This document shows positions 15,043-23,979 of a DNA stretch of 64,000 nt, piece by piece (the stretch's first letter is position 1; every line of letters begins with the position of its first letter). The notes under the pieces are model-generated. The model ran no database searches, was not told the DNA's origin, and saw nothing but the letters and a program-made list of their open reading frames with translations. This DNA comes from Caryophanales bacterium (GTDB taxonomy: Bacteria; Bacillota; Bacilli; Paenibacillales; CANHCR01): NCBI GenBank assembly GCA_947459205.1, contig CANHCR010000006.1:1-64000 (forward strand), in the 5' to 3' direction. The position numbers were made by a program, and so were the translations under genes.

Positions 15043-15969
15043 ATGAATATCATACCACATTTGAAAGCTGCAATATTAGGGTTGGTAACGGCGGACGCAT
15101 TGGGCGTACCGGTCGAGTTTACGAATCGAGAAGCGCGGCTGCAAGACCCAGTTAACGAAATGCGTGGTTTCGGTACCTTTCATCAACCAGCGGGAACTTG
15201 GTCCGATGACAGTTCGCTGACATTGTGCTTATTAGACAGTTTCGTCGACGGCTACAATATCGATAACCTCGCCACCAAATTTGTACAGTGGCTCGATCAT
15301 GGATTGTGGACTGCGCATGGTGATGTGTTTGATGTCGGCGGAACAACACGCGCATCGATACGCCGATTTGCGAAAGGTACAGCGGCCGCCGAATGTGGTG
15401 GAGCGACAGAGTGGGACAATGGCAACGGTGCGTTGATGCGCATTTTGCCGCTGTTGTTTTATACGAGGCATTACTCAGATTCGGAGCGTATAAGGATTAT
15501 CAACGAGGTCGCTGCAATCACGCACCGCCACGCTAGGTCGAATATGGCGTGTCACATCTATATTGATTTCGCACGCCATATTTTAGCCGGGCATTCGCCG
15601 CAGGACAGTTATCGACTGCTCGTGCAAGACGCCGATCGCTACCGTCAAGCGAATGCGGAAGCGACTCATTTCGAGCGGATATTGAGGGGTCAATTGCTTC
15701 GTTTAGATGTCTCAACCATTCGTTCCAGCGTATATGTGGTGGATACACTGGAAGCGGCGCTCTGGTGCATCCTGCATACAAACACGTATCGTGAAGCGGT
15801 GTTACGCGCTGTCAACCTAGGGGGCGACACAGATACGATTGCCGCCATTGCTGGTGGCGTGGCGGGATTATGCTACGGTCTCGAGCAAATACCTGAAGAG
15901 TGGTTGCAAACGATTGCGCGCCGTTCTGACATTGAGTCGCTTTGTGAACGGGCAGCCGCAAATATTTAA
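15043..15969 (+). CDS. ADP-ribosylglycohydrolase family protein (DraG type)
   Basis: 308 residues. Family enzymes use two Mg ions to remove ADP-ribose from proteins or small molecules. The metal-binding motifs are present: WSDDSSLT near the N-terminus and LGGDTDTIAAIAGG near the C-terminus, plus GNGALMRILPL. ATG 15043 is preferred although its spacing from AGAGGGGG (15021-15028) is long, about 14 nt; a GTG at 15028 overlaps that site. TATAAT at 15003-15008 may be the -10 box. The stop codon shares bases with the stop of the convergent GH31 gene. No ADP-ribosyltransferase or toxin gene is adjacent, so the target is unknown. Confidence 0.85.
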   Translation: MNIIPHLKAAILGLVTADALGVPVEFTNREARLQDPVNEMRGFGTFHQPAGTWSDDSSLTLCLLDSFVDGYNIDNLATKFVQWLDHGLWTAHGDVFDVGGTTRASIRRFAKGTAAAECGGATEWDNGNGALMRILPLLFYTRHYSDSERIRIINEVAAITHRHARSNMACHIYIDFARHILAGHSPQDSYRLLVQDADRYRQANAEATHFERILRGQLLRLDVSTIRSSVYVVDTLEAALWCILHTNTYREAVLRAVNLGGDTDTIAAIAGGVAGLCYGLEQIPEEWLQTIARRSDIESLCERAAANI

Positions 15970-18338
15970 GGAACGTCAATGAGCACGACAAGTGCGTGGG
16001 CAGATTGCTGAAACTCCGCCACAACGCCATTGACTGTTACTCGGGTGGTGGATGTGTCATAAATCCGCCACTCTATTTTTTTGTAACCGATGCTAGTCGT
16101 TTCCGCCCAATTTGCATCAGGCGACTGTTTCGTGAGTTCGAGACGAATTTCCGAATCGTTGCAAGTGGCGGAAAACTGCCAAAGATGATATTGCCCGTTC
16201 TGGTAGGCGAACGTTTCACCGTCGTCTTGCAAGTGTTCGTAGGATGATGTGGCGCCGCTATAATCAGGAAAATATTCGATGATTAGATGCTGTCCATCGC
16301 CGTCACCGATAAACTGTTGCGGCGGATTGTTCGGTAGCAAACTGCCCGCTTTCACGTAGATTGGACATTCGTCGAGTTCCGCGTGTTGCAAAATATAGGC
16401 ACCACCACTATGGACTTGTTTGCTCCAATAATCGAACCACGTTCCTTGTGGTAAATAGACTTGGCGAACGGTTTGCCCTTGCTGCACGATTGGCGCCACC
16501 ATAACGGCGTCACCGCAAAGGAATTGATCATTTAGGTTGTGCGTAAGTTGGTCCTCTTGGTAGTGAAGCATTAATGGACGAATGAGTGGCAGACCGGTCT
16601 TCTCACTCCGCCACAGTTGATCGTAAATGTACGGCAAGATGCGATATCGTAATTGGATGTATTTGCGGTTGATATGTTCTGTCCGTTCGTCGAACGTCCA
16701 AGGTTCTTGATCGCGTGTGTTGGCGGCGGAGTGGTTGCGGAATAGTGGCGTGAAGCATCCGACTTGTACCCACCGTGATAGCAATTCGCCAGTGCAGTCG
16801 AAACTGAACCCGCCAACGTCGGTGCCAACGAACGCCATCCCGCTCAACCCGAGATTGCTCAACATCGGAATCGACATCCGCAAGTGCTCCCAAAAACTTT
16901 GGTTGTCGCCTGTCCAAATGGTGGAGTACTTTTGCGTACCAGCGTAGCACGCGCGTGTGATGACAAACGGTCGTTTGCCCGTCCATTTCTTAATGCCATC
17001 ATAGGTGGCACGCGCCATCATACTGCCATATACATTATGAGCTTCACGGTGGTCTGTCGGATATCCGTCATTTCGAAACTGCACATCATCTGGCAACGGT
17101 CCGTTGAAACTTGCAGGTTCATTCATGTCTGTCCAAATACCCGCCACACCAAGTTCAAGTAGCGACTGGTGTTGATCACCCCACCAAGAGCGGACGGTGG
17201 CGGAAGTGAAATCTGGATATACCGAATCGCCTGGCCAGACGCGATTGACATACGTTACGCCATCGGCATCGGTGGCGTAATAACCGTTCGCCAACCCTTG
17301 TTCATAGACATCATAACCGCGGTCTTTTTTCACGCCGGGATCGATAATGGTAACCACTTTAAACCCTTGCGCGGCCAGTTCGGTAATCAAACCTTGCGGA
17401 TCGGGAAACGTCTCGCGGTTCCAAGTAAAAACGCGATAGCCGTCCATGTAGTCAATATCCAAATAAATCACATCGCACGGAATGTTGCGACTGCGGAATT
17501 GCGTGGCGATTTCTTTTACGCGCTCTGCAGACGGATAACTCCAGCGACATTGCTGGTAACCGAGCGTCCATTTTTGGGGGAGCGGAGTCGTGCCAGTCAA
17601 CGAAGTATAATGCCCAATCACATCCGCCACTTGCGGACCATACATGAAGTAATAGTCTAAATTGCCGTCGTTGGCGGCAAAATAATAGTAGTTGTCATTT
17701 TCTTTGCCGAAGTCAAAAAACGTTTCATACGTATTGTCAAAAAAGATGCCGAACGCTTTTTTGTCAGTCAAAGTGATAAAGAACGGGATTGACTTGTACA
17801 ACGTCTCGTAACTTTCAACGTGTGGATGCGGGTCATCCGTATTCCAGTTGCGGTAAAAACATCCGCGTTTATTGAGGTGCCCAGGTCGTTCACCGAGCCC
17901 ATAAAACGCTTCATCGCCATTCATCTGCTTGATAATCGTCGTTCTGTATTGGCGCGCTTCCTCAATGACAGCGTGTCCTTCTTCCTTCGCCAATTCGCTG
18001 TTGCCACGGCGCACGAACGGCAATCGTTGCTCATTATAGTCGGCGCACAGCAAATCGCCTTCACTAGTATAGACATCAATTTGCAAATCATCTTTCACGC
18101 GGACGATTAGACTTGCCGTTATGATTTCAATATATTTGCCGACGCTTTGCACATTTAAACATTGCAAACGAGTTTCAGGCAAACGGTCAATCGCTCGTGA
18201 AAAAAACACATCCCTTTTAAGAGGTGCGAACACGCGAAACAACGAATCGTGTAGGAAAAGTAAACTCGCACTTGCATGCTGAAATTGAATTGAGACTGTC
18301 TTATCGGTTTGTTGCCAACTGACGATTGTTCCGAACAT
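15966..18338 (-). CDS. Alpha-glucosidase, family GH31
   Basis: 790 residues, cytoplasmic (no signal peptide). It hydrolyses terminal alpha-glucosyl residues of maltose or malto-oligosaccharides. The GH31 signatures are clear: the catalytic nucleophile in GIWTDMNEPASF, the acid/base region in WTGDNQSFWEHL, VGGF, and the HRxYxxLxN-like LFRNHSA. An N-terminal beta-sandwich and C-terminal beta domains flank the barrel. ATG 18338 has GGGAG 8 nt upstream. It is divergent from the purine permease and its last bases overlap the ADP-ribosylglycohydrolase stop. It would process products of pullulanase or branching activity encoded in the same window. Isomaltase or xylosidase specificity cannot be ruled out. 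Confidence 0.9.
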   Translation of the reverse strand: MFGTIVSWQQTDKTVSIQFQHASASLLFLHDSLFRVFAPLKRDVFFSRAIDRLPETRLQCLNVQSVGKYIEIITASLIVRVKDDLQIDVYTSEGDLLCADYNEQRLPFVRRGNSELAKEEGHAVIEEARQYRTTIIKQMNGDEAFYGLGERPGHLNKRGCFYRNWNTDDPHPHVESYETLYKSIPFFITLTDKKAFGIFFDNTYETFFDFGKENDNYYYFAANDGNLDYYFMYGPQVADVIGHYTSLTGTTPLPQKWTLGYQQCRWSYPSAERVKEIATQFRSRNIPCDVIYLDIDYMDGYRVFTWNRETFPDPQGLITELAAQGFKVVTIIDPGVKKDRGYDVYEQGLANGYYATDADGVTYVNRVWPGDSVYPDFTSATVRSWWGDQHQSLLELGVAGIWTDMNEPASFNGPLPDDVQFRNDGYPTDHREAHNVYGSMMARATYDGIKKWTGKRPFVITRACYAGTQKYSTIWTGDNQSFWEHLRMSIPMLSNLGLSGMAFVGTDVGGFSFDCTGELLSRWVQVGCFTPLFRNHSAANTRDQEPWTFDERTEHINRKYIQLRYRILPYIYDQLWRSEKTGLPLIRPLMLHYQEDQLTHNLNDQFLCGDAVMVAPIVQQGQTVRQVYLPQGTWFDYWSKQVHSGGAYILQHAELDECPIYVKAGSLLPNNPPQQFIGDGDGQHLIIEYFPDYSGATSSYEHLQDDGETFAYQNGQYHLWQFSATCNDSEIRLELTKQSPDANWAETTSIGYKKIEWRIYDTSTTRVTVNGVVAEFQQSAHALVVLIDVP

Positions 18339-18461
18339 TAGATCTACTCCCGTTACGTTTTTGTTTGTGACCGTAACTTATACGCACAAATTAAGTATAA
18401 GTATTAAAATTTGCTTTGCAAATGATGAATGGGTCTGAAAAATTGTAAAGGAGAGGATTCA

Positions 18462-19808
18462 ATGAGTAAGCAAACGGAAACAGGATTGGCCAAGTATTTT
18501 GAGTTTCAAAAGCACGGCACAACGTACCGCAAAGAGTTTTTTGCAGGGTTGACGACATTTTTGGCGATGGCATATATACTAGCCGTCAATCCAATCACGT
18601 TGTCGGCGGCAGGCATGGAGTTCAATGCCGTATTCATGGCTACCGCAATTGCGGCAATTGTCGGTTCTCTGTTGATGGGCTTTTGGGCGAAATACCCGAT
18701 TGCACTTGCACCTGGAATGGGGCTGAACGCATTCTTCGCGTTTACCGTCGTCTTGGGCTATAAAGTGCCGTGGGAAGTCGCGCTTGGCGGGGTACTCATT
18801 TCGGGAATCATCTTCCTTATTCTCGCCGTATCAGGCGTACGCGAGACGATCATCAATGCGATACCTGAAGGTTTGAAGTATGCGGTCGCAGCCGGTATCG
18901 GCTTGTTCATCGCATTAATCGGTTTAAAAAATGCAGGCATTGTCGTGTCGAATCCAGCAACAATCGTCGGACTCGGTGACTTCACGAATCCGGGCGTGCT
19001 CCTAGCGATTGCAGGCATCGTCATCACCGCGTTATTACTCGTTCGCAAAGTAGTTGGTGCGGTGTTTTACGGAATCATTATTACCGCTGTAGTCGGCATG
19101 ATTTTTCAAATTATTCCATTGCCAGATGGCATCGTTAGCGCACCACCGAACCCTTCTGCTTTGGGCGAGGCATTCGTTGTGTTTACAGATCCATCAGTTT
19201 GGTCGTGGCAACTTGTGATGATTATTTTTACATTTTTATTCGTTGACTTTTTTGATACAGCAGGGACGTTGGTCTCGGTAGCAAATCAAGCTGGATTCAT
19301 TAAAGATAACAAGTTGCCGCGCGCAGGACGTGCGTTGGCTGCCGATTCAGCAGCGACGATTGCAGGTGCGGTAGCAGGCACATCGACTACTACATCATAT
19401 ATCGAGTCTTCGGCGGGCGTTGCTGTCGGGGGACGGACTGGGTTTACCGCGGTAGTCACTGCAGGATTTTTCCTGCTTGCGATTTTCTTCGTTCCATTAC
19501 TTGAGGTTATCTCGAGTCCGGTGACAGCGGCAAAGGTGACGCCAGTCACTTCGGCGGCACTAGTAATCGTAGGTGTGCTTATGTGTTCAGCGCTTGCGAA
19601 AATTGCATGGGACAAACTCGAAGAGGCCATTCCAGCCTTTTTGACGATGATCATGATGCCACTCTCATTCAGTATTGCAACTGGAATCGCACTCGGTTTT
19701 GTGCTTTATCCATTGGCTAAATTGGTGAAAGGCGAAGGCAAACAAGTTCACTGGATTATGTACGTGCTGTGCGTCGTGTTTATTTTATATCTTGCTTTCC
19801 ATTATTGA
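18462..19808 (+). CDS. NCS2 purine permease (AzgA/PbuG type)
   Basis: 448 residues with about 12-14 hydrophobic segments. An importer for hypoxanthine, guanine or adenine, driven by protons. It starts MSKQTETGLAKYFEF and carries the family strings FLAMAYILAVNP, LAPGMGLNAFFAF, FVDFFDTAGTL, and TSTTTSYIESSAGVAVGGRTG. ATG 18462 has AAAGGAGAGG upstream. I looked for a purine riboswitch in the 120 bp before the gene and saw none. It is followed by a large hairpin that overlaps the ribosome site of the next gene. Confidence 0.9.
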   Translation: MSKQTETGLAKYFEFQKHGTTYRKEFFAGLTTFLAMAYILAVNPITLSAAGMEFNAVFMATAIAAIVGSLLMGFWAKYPIALAPGMGLNAFFAFTVVLGYKVPWEVALGGVLISGIIFLILAVSGVRETIINAIPEGLKYAVAAGIGLFIALIGLKNAGIVVSNPATIVGLGDFTNPGVLLAIAGIVITALLLVRKVVGAVFYGIIITAVVGMIFQIIPLPDGIVSAPPNPSALGEAFVVFTDPSVWSWQLVMIIFTFLFVDFFDTAGTLVSVANQAGFIKDNKLPRAGRALAADSAATIAGAVAGTSTTTSYIESSAGVAVGGRTGFTAVVTAGFFLLAIFFVPLLEVISSPVTAAKVTPVTSAALVIVGVLMCSALAKIAWDKLEEAIPAFLTMIMMPLSFSIATGIALGFVLYPLAKLVKGEGKQVHWIMYVLCVVFILYLAFHY

Positions 19809-19826
19809 TTTCCACGATTTAACGCG

Positions 19827-19900
19827 AATAACACCTCCTTGGGTGCGAACAATAAGCCTGCAATGCAGGAAGTTCGAGAATCCCAGGGAGGTGTTTTTTT
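19827..19900 (+). terminator. Large terminator hairpin that buries the next gene's ribosome binding site
   Basis: AACACCTCC...GGAGGTGTT stem with inner GGG/CCC and further pairing (GCCTGC/GCAGG), followed by seven T. The 3' arm contains the GGGAGG Shine-Dalgarno of the NlpC/P60 gene, whose TTG start is immediately after the T tract. Folded, the RNA would both end the permease transcript and block translation of any readthrough. Confidence 0.8.
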
Positions 19901-20486
19901 GAGTGTCACACAGAAAGTGAGTTTGTGGATGGTTGTTGCTTTGTTACTTATTGCTACACTCGTTGGATGCAATCGCGCGTCGCAAGACCGAGACGGTGTG
20001 CGCATGCAGGCAACTCAGCAAGTGCCGATTGCCGCCAATGCTACACCTGAGGCGCAAAAGGTAATCGCGGCTGGTAGCAAGTACCTCGGAGTTCCTTATG
20101 AATTCGGTTCCGACCGAAAAACGACGACGACATTCGATTGCTCTGATTTTGTTCGCACAGCATTTTGGGATGGTCTGCGATTGAAGTTGCCATTTGACTC
20201 GCGGACACAAGCTGATTATGTGCGAAAAGTGGGTCGAACGAATACAGATTGGCGCTCCTTGCAACCGGGTGACGTTATGTTCTTCATGTCATATCGCGGT
20301 TCGAAAGCCGGTAGTTACAGTGGAATCAACAAATCGGCGCAACGAATTACACATGACGGCATTTACTTAGGAAATGGCAAAATGCTTCACACGTACTCAA
20401 AAGAATCTGGAGGAGTACGCGTAGACAACATTGCAGGCAAACATTGGGAGTATCGCTTCATCTTTGGTGGTAGTGCAATCAGATAA
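19899..20486 (+). CDS. NlpC/P60 lipoprotein, cell-wall peptidase
   Basis: 195 residues from TTG 19899. The N-terminus is a lipoprotein signal: KVSLW, a hydrophobic stretch, then the lipobox LVGC. The mature part is an NlpC/P60 domain with the catalytic Cys in TFDCSDFV, the His in THDGIYLGNGKML and a second His in LHTYSKE. Such proteins cleave the peptide stems of peptidoglycan (usually D-Glu-meso-DAP bonds). It would be attached to the outer face of the membrane. Its Shine-Dalgarno GGGAGG lies in the 3' arm of the preceding terminator hairpin, so expression needs a transcript that starts within or opens that hairpin. Confidence 0.85.
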   Translation: MSVTQKVSLWMVVALLLIATLVGCNRASQDRDGVRMQATQQVPIAANATPEAQKVIAAGSKYLGVPYEFGSDRKTTTTFDCSDFVRTAFWDGLRLKLPFDSRTQADYVRKVGRTNTDWRSLQPGDVMFFMSYRGSKAGSYSGINKSAQRITHDGIYLGNGKMLHTYSKESGGVRVDNIAGKHWEYRFIFGGSAIR

Positions 20487-20491
20487 GCGGA

Positions 20492-20528
20492 GGTATGCAT
20501 TCCTATTTCGGAGTGCATATCTTTTTTT
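20492..20528 (+). terminator. Terminator after the NlpC/P60 gene
   Basis: GGTATGCATTCC pairs with GGAGTGCATATC and is followed by seven T. Confidence 0.85.
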
Positions 20529-20582
20529 GATGTGATAAGATATTCACTAGTAAATACGAGCATCTACAAGGAGGTCGTCCTG

Positions 20583-21566
20583 ATGATTGTTAGCAAAACT
20601 AATAGAATAGTTATCATCATACTTTCGTTTCTACTCATATTTTCGTTATGTTCCGCCACCACAATGATTACCCCGAATGCCCACGCCAACAACCGTGATA
20701 TTTCGCTGTTCATTGACCATCGCCAAGTACAAGCCAGTGTTCCGCCACAAATGTTTAGCGGCAGAACCGTGGCGCCCGTGCGTATCATTTTCGAACGATT
20801 AGGTGCAAAAGTTACTTGGGATGCGAGTTCCGGAACGATTTCGGCAAAACGCGGCACCACAACAATTACAATGAAAAGGAATCAATCCACAGCTATGCTC
20901 AATGGGAAGTCTGTGAAACTCGACGTTCCTGCAGTGTCTATTCGTGGTAGCGTAATGGTGCCACTGCGATTCGTCGCGGACGCTCTCAATGCTGAAACGC
21001 AGTGGGATTCCGCAAAACGTGTCGTCAATGTATATAGCCAGAAATTACCGCTTGTTACGATTGAAATGCAAGATGGTAAAAAGATTTCGCTAGAATTATA
21101 TCCGAAGATAACGCCAAATACCGTCAACAACTTCATTTCGCTTGTCAGGAAAGGATTTTATGACGGCATCATCTTCCACAGAATCATTCCAGGATTTATG
21201 ATTCAAGGTGGCGATCCGCTTGGACAAGGGTTTGGTGGTCCAGGATATAGTATCAAGGGTGAATTCTCTGCAAACAAGATAGAAAATCCATTGCTCCATA
21301 CCCGTGGCGTACTTTCAATGGCGCGTTCACGTTCGAATGATTCCGCTGGTTCACAATTTTTTATCATGGTGGCAGATACGCCGTATTTAGACGGGTCATA
21401 TGCCGCATTTGGTAAGGTGCGTAGCGGTATGCATCATGTTGATGCGATTGTTTCACTTCCGGCGGATGCTGACACGGATCGTCCGTTTACGCCACCTGTG
21501 ATGAAGAAAGTGACGGTGCAAACATTCGGTGTGGCGTATCCCGAACCGGTGAAAGTGGCGCCATAA
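20583..21566 (+). CDS. Secreted cyclophilin peptidyl-prolyl isomerase with copper-amine-oxidase-like N-domain
   Basis: 327 residues from ATG 20583 (AAGGAGG 8 nt upstream). A signal peptide ends near NAHA. Residues about 35-150 form a copper amine oxidase N-terminal-like domain, often found in exported proteins of Bacilli and Clostridia (VPPQMFSGRTVAPVRIIFERLGA, VPLRFVADALNA). The rest is a bacterial cyclophilin: FHRIIPGFMIQGGDP, SNDSAGSQFFIM, LDGSYAAFGKV. It would help exported proteins fold at the cell surface by proline isomerisation. A weak hairpin and then repeat element copy B follow the gene. Confidence 0.9.
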   Translation: MIVSKTNRIVIIILSFLLIFSLCSATTMITPNAHANNRDISLFIDHRQVQASVPPQMFSGRTVAPVRIIFERLGAKVTWDASSGTISAKRGTTTITMKRNQSTAMLNGKSVKLDVPAVSIRGSVMVPLRFVADALNAETQWDSAKRVVNVYSQKLPLVTIEMQDGKKISLELYPKITPNTVNNFISLVRKGFYDGIIFHRIIPGFMIQGGDPLGQGFGGPGYSIKGEFSANKIENPLLHTRGVLSMARSRSNDSAGSQFFIMVADTPYLDGSYAAFGKVRSGMHHVDAIVSLPADADTDRPFTPPVMKKVTVQTFGVAYPEPVKVAP

Positions 21567-21567
21567 A

Positions 21568-21588
21568 AAACGGGCGTGATTGTCCGTT
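21568..21588 (+). terminator. Weak hairpin after the cyclophilin gene
   Basis: AACGGGC...GTCCGTT with a 6-nt loop and no good T tract. It is a degraded form of the CGGGC hairpin seen after fabV and sits, as there, directly before the repeat element. Confidence 0.4.
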
Positions 21589-21591
21589 AGA

Positions 21592-21670
21592 CGGCCAATC
21601 ACTGGCAGAAATGAAAGTGGGACAGCATATCCTTTCTTTTCTGCTGACGAAGTGCCAAACTTTCATAAAA
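21592..21670. repeat. Palindromic intergenic element, copy B
   Basis: About 79 bp, with the same ends as copy A at 10124-10206: the left arm matches at all but one of the first 27 bases and the right end GCCAAACTTTCATAAAA is identical. The middle differs in sequence but keeps the pairing potential (CTTTC, TTCTGCTGAC). Confidence 0.7.
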
Positions 21671-21694
21671 CAGGTATAGCAATTTATTTAAATT

Positions 21695-21703
21695 TGGTAT
21701 AAA
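21695..21703 (+). promoter_or_regulatory. Extended -10 promoter of the RacA-like gene
   Basis: TATAAA at 21698-21703, preceded by TGG (extended -10). No clear -35 box is seen. Confidence 0.4.
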
Positions 21704-21769
21704 ATTGAATTCTCATTATTCCGCTGGTTGTGGCGGAGCTGTGGCATGTACATAAGGAGGTACCGGTTT

Positions 21770-22828
21770 GTGATAGAGGAATGGAAAAGCATAAATAAGA
21801 TTATGGTCGATGTGGCGATTGCTGAAACGACAGCGCGTCGATACTTATCGACATTCAGCGAGTTTTTCGTCGTAAAGCAGTTTAATAAAGTCAAAAAATA
21901 TCGAGAGGATTCTGGGGCAATTTTGCGGCGTATCGCTGATTTGTATGAGGAAAAAAAGTCGACGAGTGAAATTCGTGCGATTTTAAAAGCAGAAGGTTAC
22001 CCGCGAAAAAGCACGGGCCACTCTTCTGCTAGTAGTTCTTCATCTTCACGGCGCTCGGTAAAAGATGAAGTGAAACGTGTAGAGGCCGAATTGCACCATA
22101 CGCCGGCGCCCATGAATGGCGTTGACATAGAGACTTTATCTCAACAAAACCTGGTGATCATGGCTACTTTGCAAGAGTTGGCAGCAGGTATCAAGATGAT
22201 CAATAATCAGCGTGAAGAAATTGCATTGCTCAAGAGAGAAATCACAGAATTAAGACTACAACTCGTTTCGATTGCGGCAAATACGGGAAGTGGATATACA
22301 GGTCGTCGGAACAGTTCGCCTTCTGTTGTTGTAGGAGACGATATTGCACAAGATGCGAATGAGACGTCTGAACACATCGATGAAGTGGTGCCGAATGAAC
22401 CAGTTGTTTTGCCGAGCACGGTGGATCGTCAGCAATTGGCAGATATTATTGCAGAATTACGGGCAAATGAACCTGCAACGCCTGCTAAAGTTACGCCGCC
22501 ACCGGCACCACCACAAGCACCACCGACAGCCCCGCCACAAGCGCCACCGACAGAACCATCAGTTTCGCCAGAACCGCCTACAGTGACACCGATTATTCAC
22601 ACGTTTCCAACTGAAACGGCGGCGCCACCTGATACGGTCGAGCCGAGCGACATTCCTGATGTTTTTCAGACATTTAATGTCAATGATTCTGAGGCATCGA
22701 TATTGCTAGATAAATCATATACGCCACCAACATCTCCCGAAGATACTTCTAACTTGTCCAGAGTAAATAGTCGCGGGGTTTCACGTAACGGACAAGAAAA
22801 CAAAAAATGGTGGCAATTTTGGAAATAA
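21770..22828 (+). CDS. RacA-like MerR-type helix-turn-helix / coiled-coil protein
   Basis: 352 residues from GTG 21770 (AAGGAGG about 9 nt upstream). Layout: a MerR-like HTH (residues 1-75, TARRYLSTFSE...ILRRIADLYEEKKS), a Ser-rich linker, a coiled coil around residues 125-170 (MINNQREEIALLKREITEL), a Pro/Ala-rich stretch of repeated PPQAPPT units, and a basic-aromatic end KKWWQFWK. This resembles RacA-like and phage or plasmid HTH proteins, in which the end may touch the membrane. It could be a DNA-binding protein with a structural role in chromosome or sporulation biology. No target is visible. Confidence 0.65.
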   Translation: MIEEWKSINKIMVDVAIAETTARRYLSTFSEFFVVKQFNKVKKYREDSGAILRRIADLYEEKKSTSEIRAILKAEGYPRKSTGHSSASSSSSSRRSVKDEVKRVEAELHHTPAPMNGVDIETLSQQNLVIMATLQELAAGIKMINNQREEIALLKREITELRLQLVSIAANTGSGYTGRRNSSPSVVVGDDIAQDANETSEHIDEVVPNEPVVLPSTVDRQQLADIIAELRANEPATPAKVTPPPAPPQAPPTAPPQAPPTEPSVSPEPPTVTPIIHTFPTETAAPPDTVEPSDIPDVFQTFNVNDSEASILLDKSYTPPTSPEDTSNLSRVNSRGVSRNGQENKKWWQFWK

Positions 22829-22835
22829 CACTTGA

Positions 22836-23816
22836 TTAAGTGAACAACGATCTCCATTGCGCGTAGCCTTCTTTTTCGAGATCGGCAAGCGGTATGAACC
22901 GCAAAGCAGCTGAATTAATACAATATCTGAGGCCGCCTCGTTCAACCGGACCGTCATGAAACACGTGTCCTAAGTGCGAGTCGGCTTTTTTGCTGCGAAC
23001 TTCCGTGCGTATCATTCCATGTGAAAAATCCGTTTTTTCTGTCACAGACTTATCCACCACCGGCTTACTGAAACTAGGCCACCCGCAACCGGAATCGAAC
23101 TTATCCAACGAACTGAACAGCGCTTCTCCTGAGATGATGTCTACATATATGCCAGTTTCCTTGTGATCCCAAAATTCATTGCGGAAAGGCGGTTCCGTGC
23201 CATTTTCGCAAGTGACATGGTATTGCATAGGGGTTAGTCGCGTGCGTAGTTGTTCGTCGCGCTTTTGAGATCGAGCGCTACCTGACCATACTGTTTTGAT
23301 AAAGTTTGCGCGACCGGAACCACGCTTATACATTTCATAGCGCAACGGATGCTTGCGATAGTAATCCTGATGATATTCTTCGGCAGGCCAAAACGTGGAT
23401 GCCTCGATGAATTGCACGGCAATTGGACGATTGAACAATCCACTTGCTTGCAACTCCCGTTTGGAGGCTTCCGCCGCTTGATATTGTTCCTTCGAATGAT
23501 AAAAAATCGCCGGTCGATACGAACTTCCGCGATCATTAAATTGTCCGCCTCCATCTGTCGGATCAATTTGCCGCCAAAAAATCTCGAGCAACTCCTCGTA
23601 TGACACTTTTTTTGCATCGTACTCAATTTGGACGGCTTCGTAATGACCCGTCGTCTCCGAGCATACATCTTCGTAAGAAGGGCGATCTGTATGTCCGCCA
23701 GTGTAGCCACTTATGACGCGTTCGACACCATCCAATTCCGCAAAAGGTCCCACCATACACCAGAAACATCCGCCGGCAAACGTTGCCTTTTCTAACATTG
23801 TATCCGAATGATTCAA
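22836..23816 (-). CDS. msrAB: Peptide methionine sulfoxide reductase MsrA-MsrB fusion
   Basis: 326 residues. The N-terminal MsrA domain has the catalytic GGCFWC motif and GYTGG; the C-terminal MsrB domain has [17 protein letters not shown] and the catalytic Cys in [11 protein letters not shown]. The fusion repairs both S- and R-methionine sulfoxide. MsrB lacks the CxxC zinc pairs found in many homologues. TTG 23816 is preferred because GAGGGGG lies just upstream; ATG 23843 has no ribosome site. No export signal. It is convergent with the RacA-like gene, with only 7 bp between the stop codons. Confidence 0.92.
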   Translation of the reverse strand: MNHSDTMLEKATFAGGCFWCMVGPFAELDGVERVISGYTGGHTDRPSYEDVCSETTGHYEAVQIEYDAKKVSYEELLEIFWRQIDPTDGGGQFNDRGSSYRPAIFYHSKEQYQAAEASKRELQASGLFNRPIAVQFIEASTFWPAEEYHQDYYRKHPLRYEMYKRGSGRANFIKTVWSGSARSQKRDEQLRTRLTPMQYHVTCENGTEPPFRNEFWDHKETGIYVDIISGEALFSSLDKFDSGCGWPSFSKPVVDKSVTEKTDFSHGMIRTEVRSKKADSHLGHVFHDGPVERGGLRYCINSAALRFIPLADLEKEGYAQWRSLFT

Positions 23817-23979
23817 ACTCGCTACCCCCTCGTTAATAATCATTTATATTTTATACCGTTTTTGCCGAAATAAAAAATGTAAACGAATTCATGAAGAAAA
23901 AAAGGATTTTCATCTGATTTGTTGAATACTACATGTGGGTTATTGTGTCTTCATCTGTATATGAAAGTGAGATGCGACT

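Noticed and set aside
15043-15969. ADP-ribosylglycohydrolase as part of a defence or toxin-antitoxin pair
   Set aside because: Neighbours are an alcohol dehydrogenase and an alpha-glucosidase; no ADP-ribosyltransferase or nuclease is adjacent.
18352-18377. Inverted repeat GTTACG...CGTAAC between the GH31 and permease genes
   Set aside because: Six-base arms with a 14-nt gap are too short to claim an operator without a second copy.
18339-18461. Purine riboswitch before the NCS2 permease
   Set aside because: No conserved three-way junction elements could be found and the gap is short and AT-rich.
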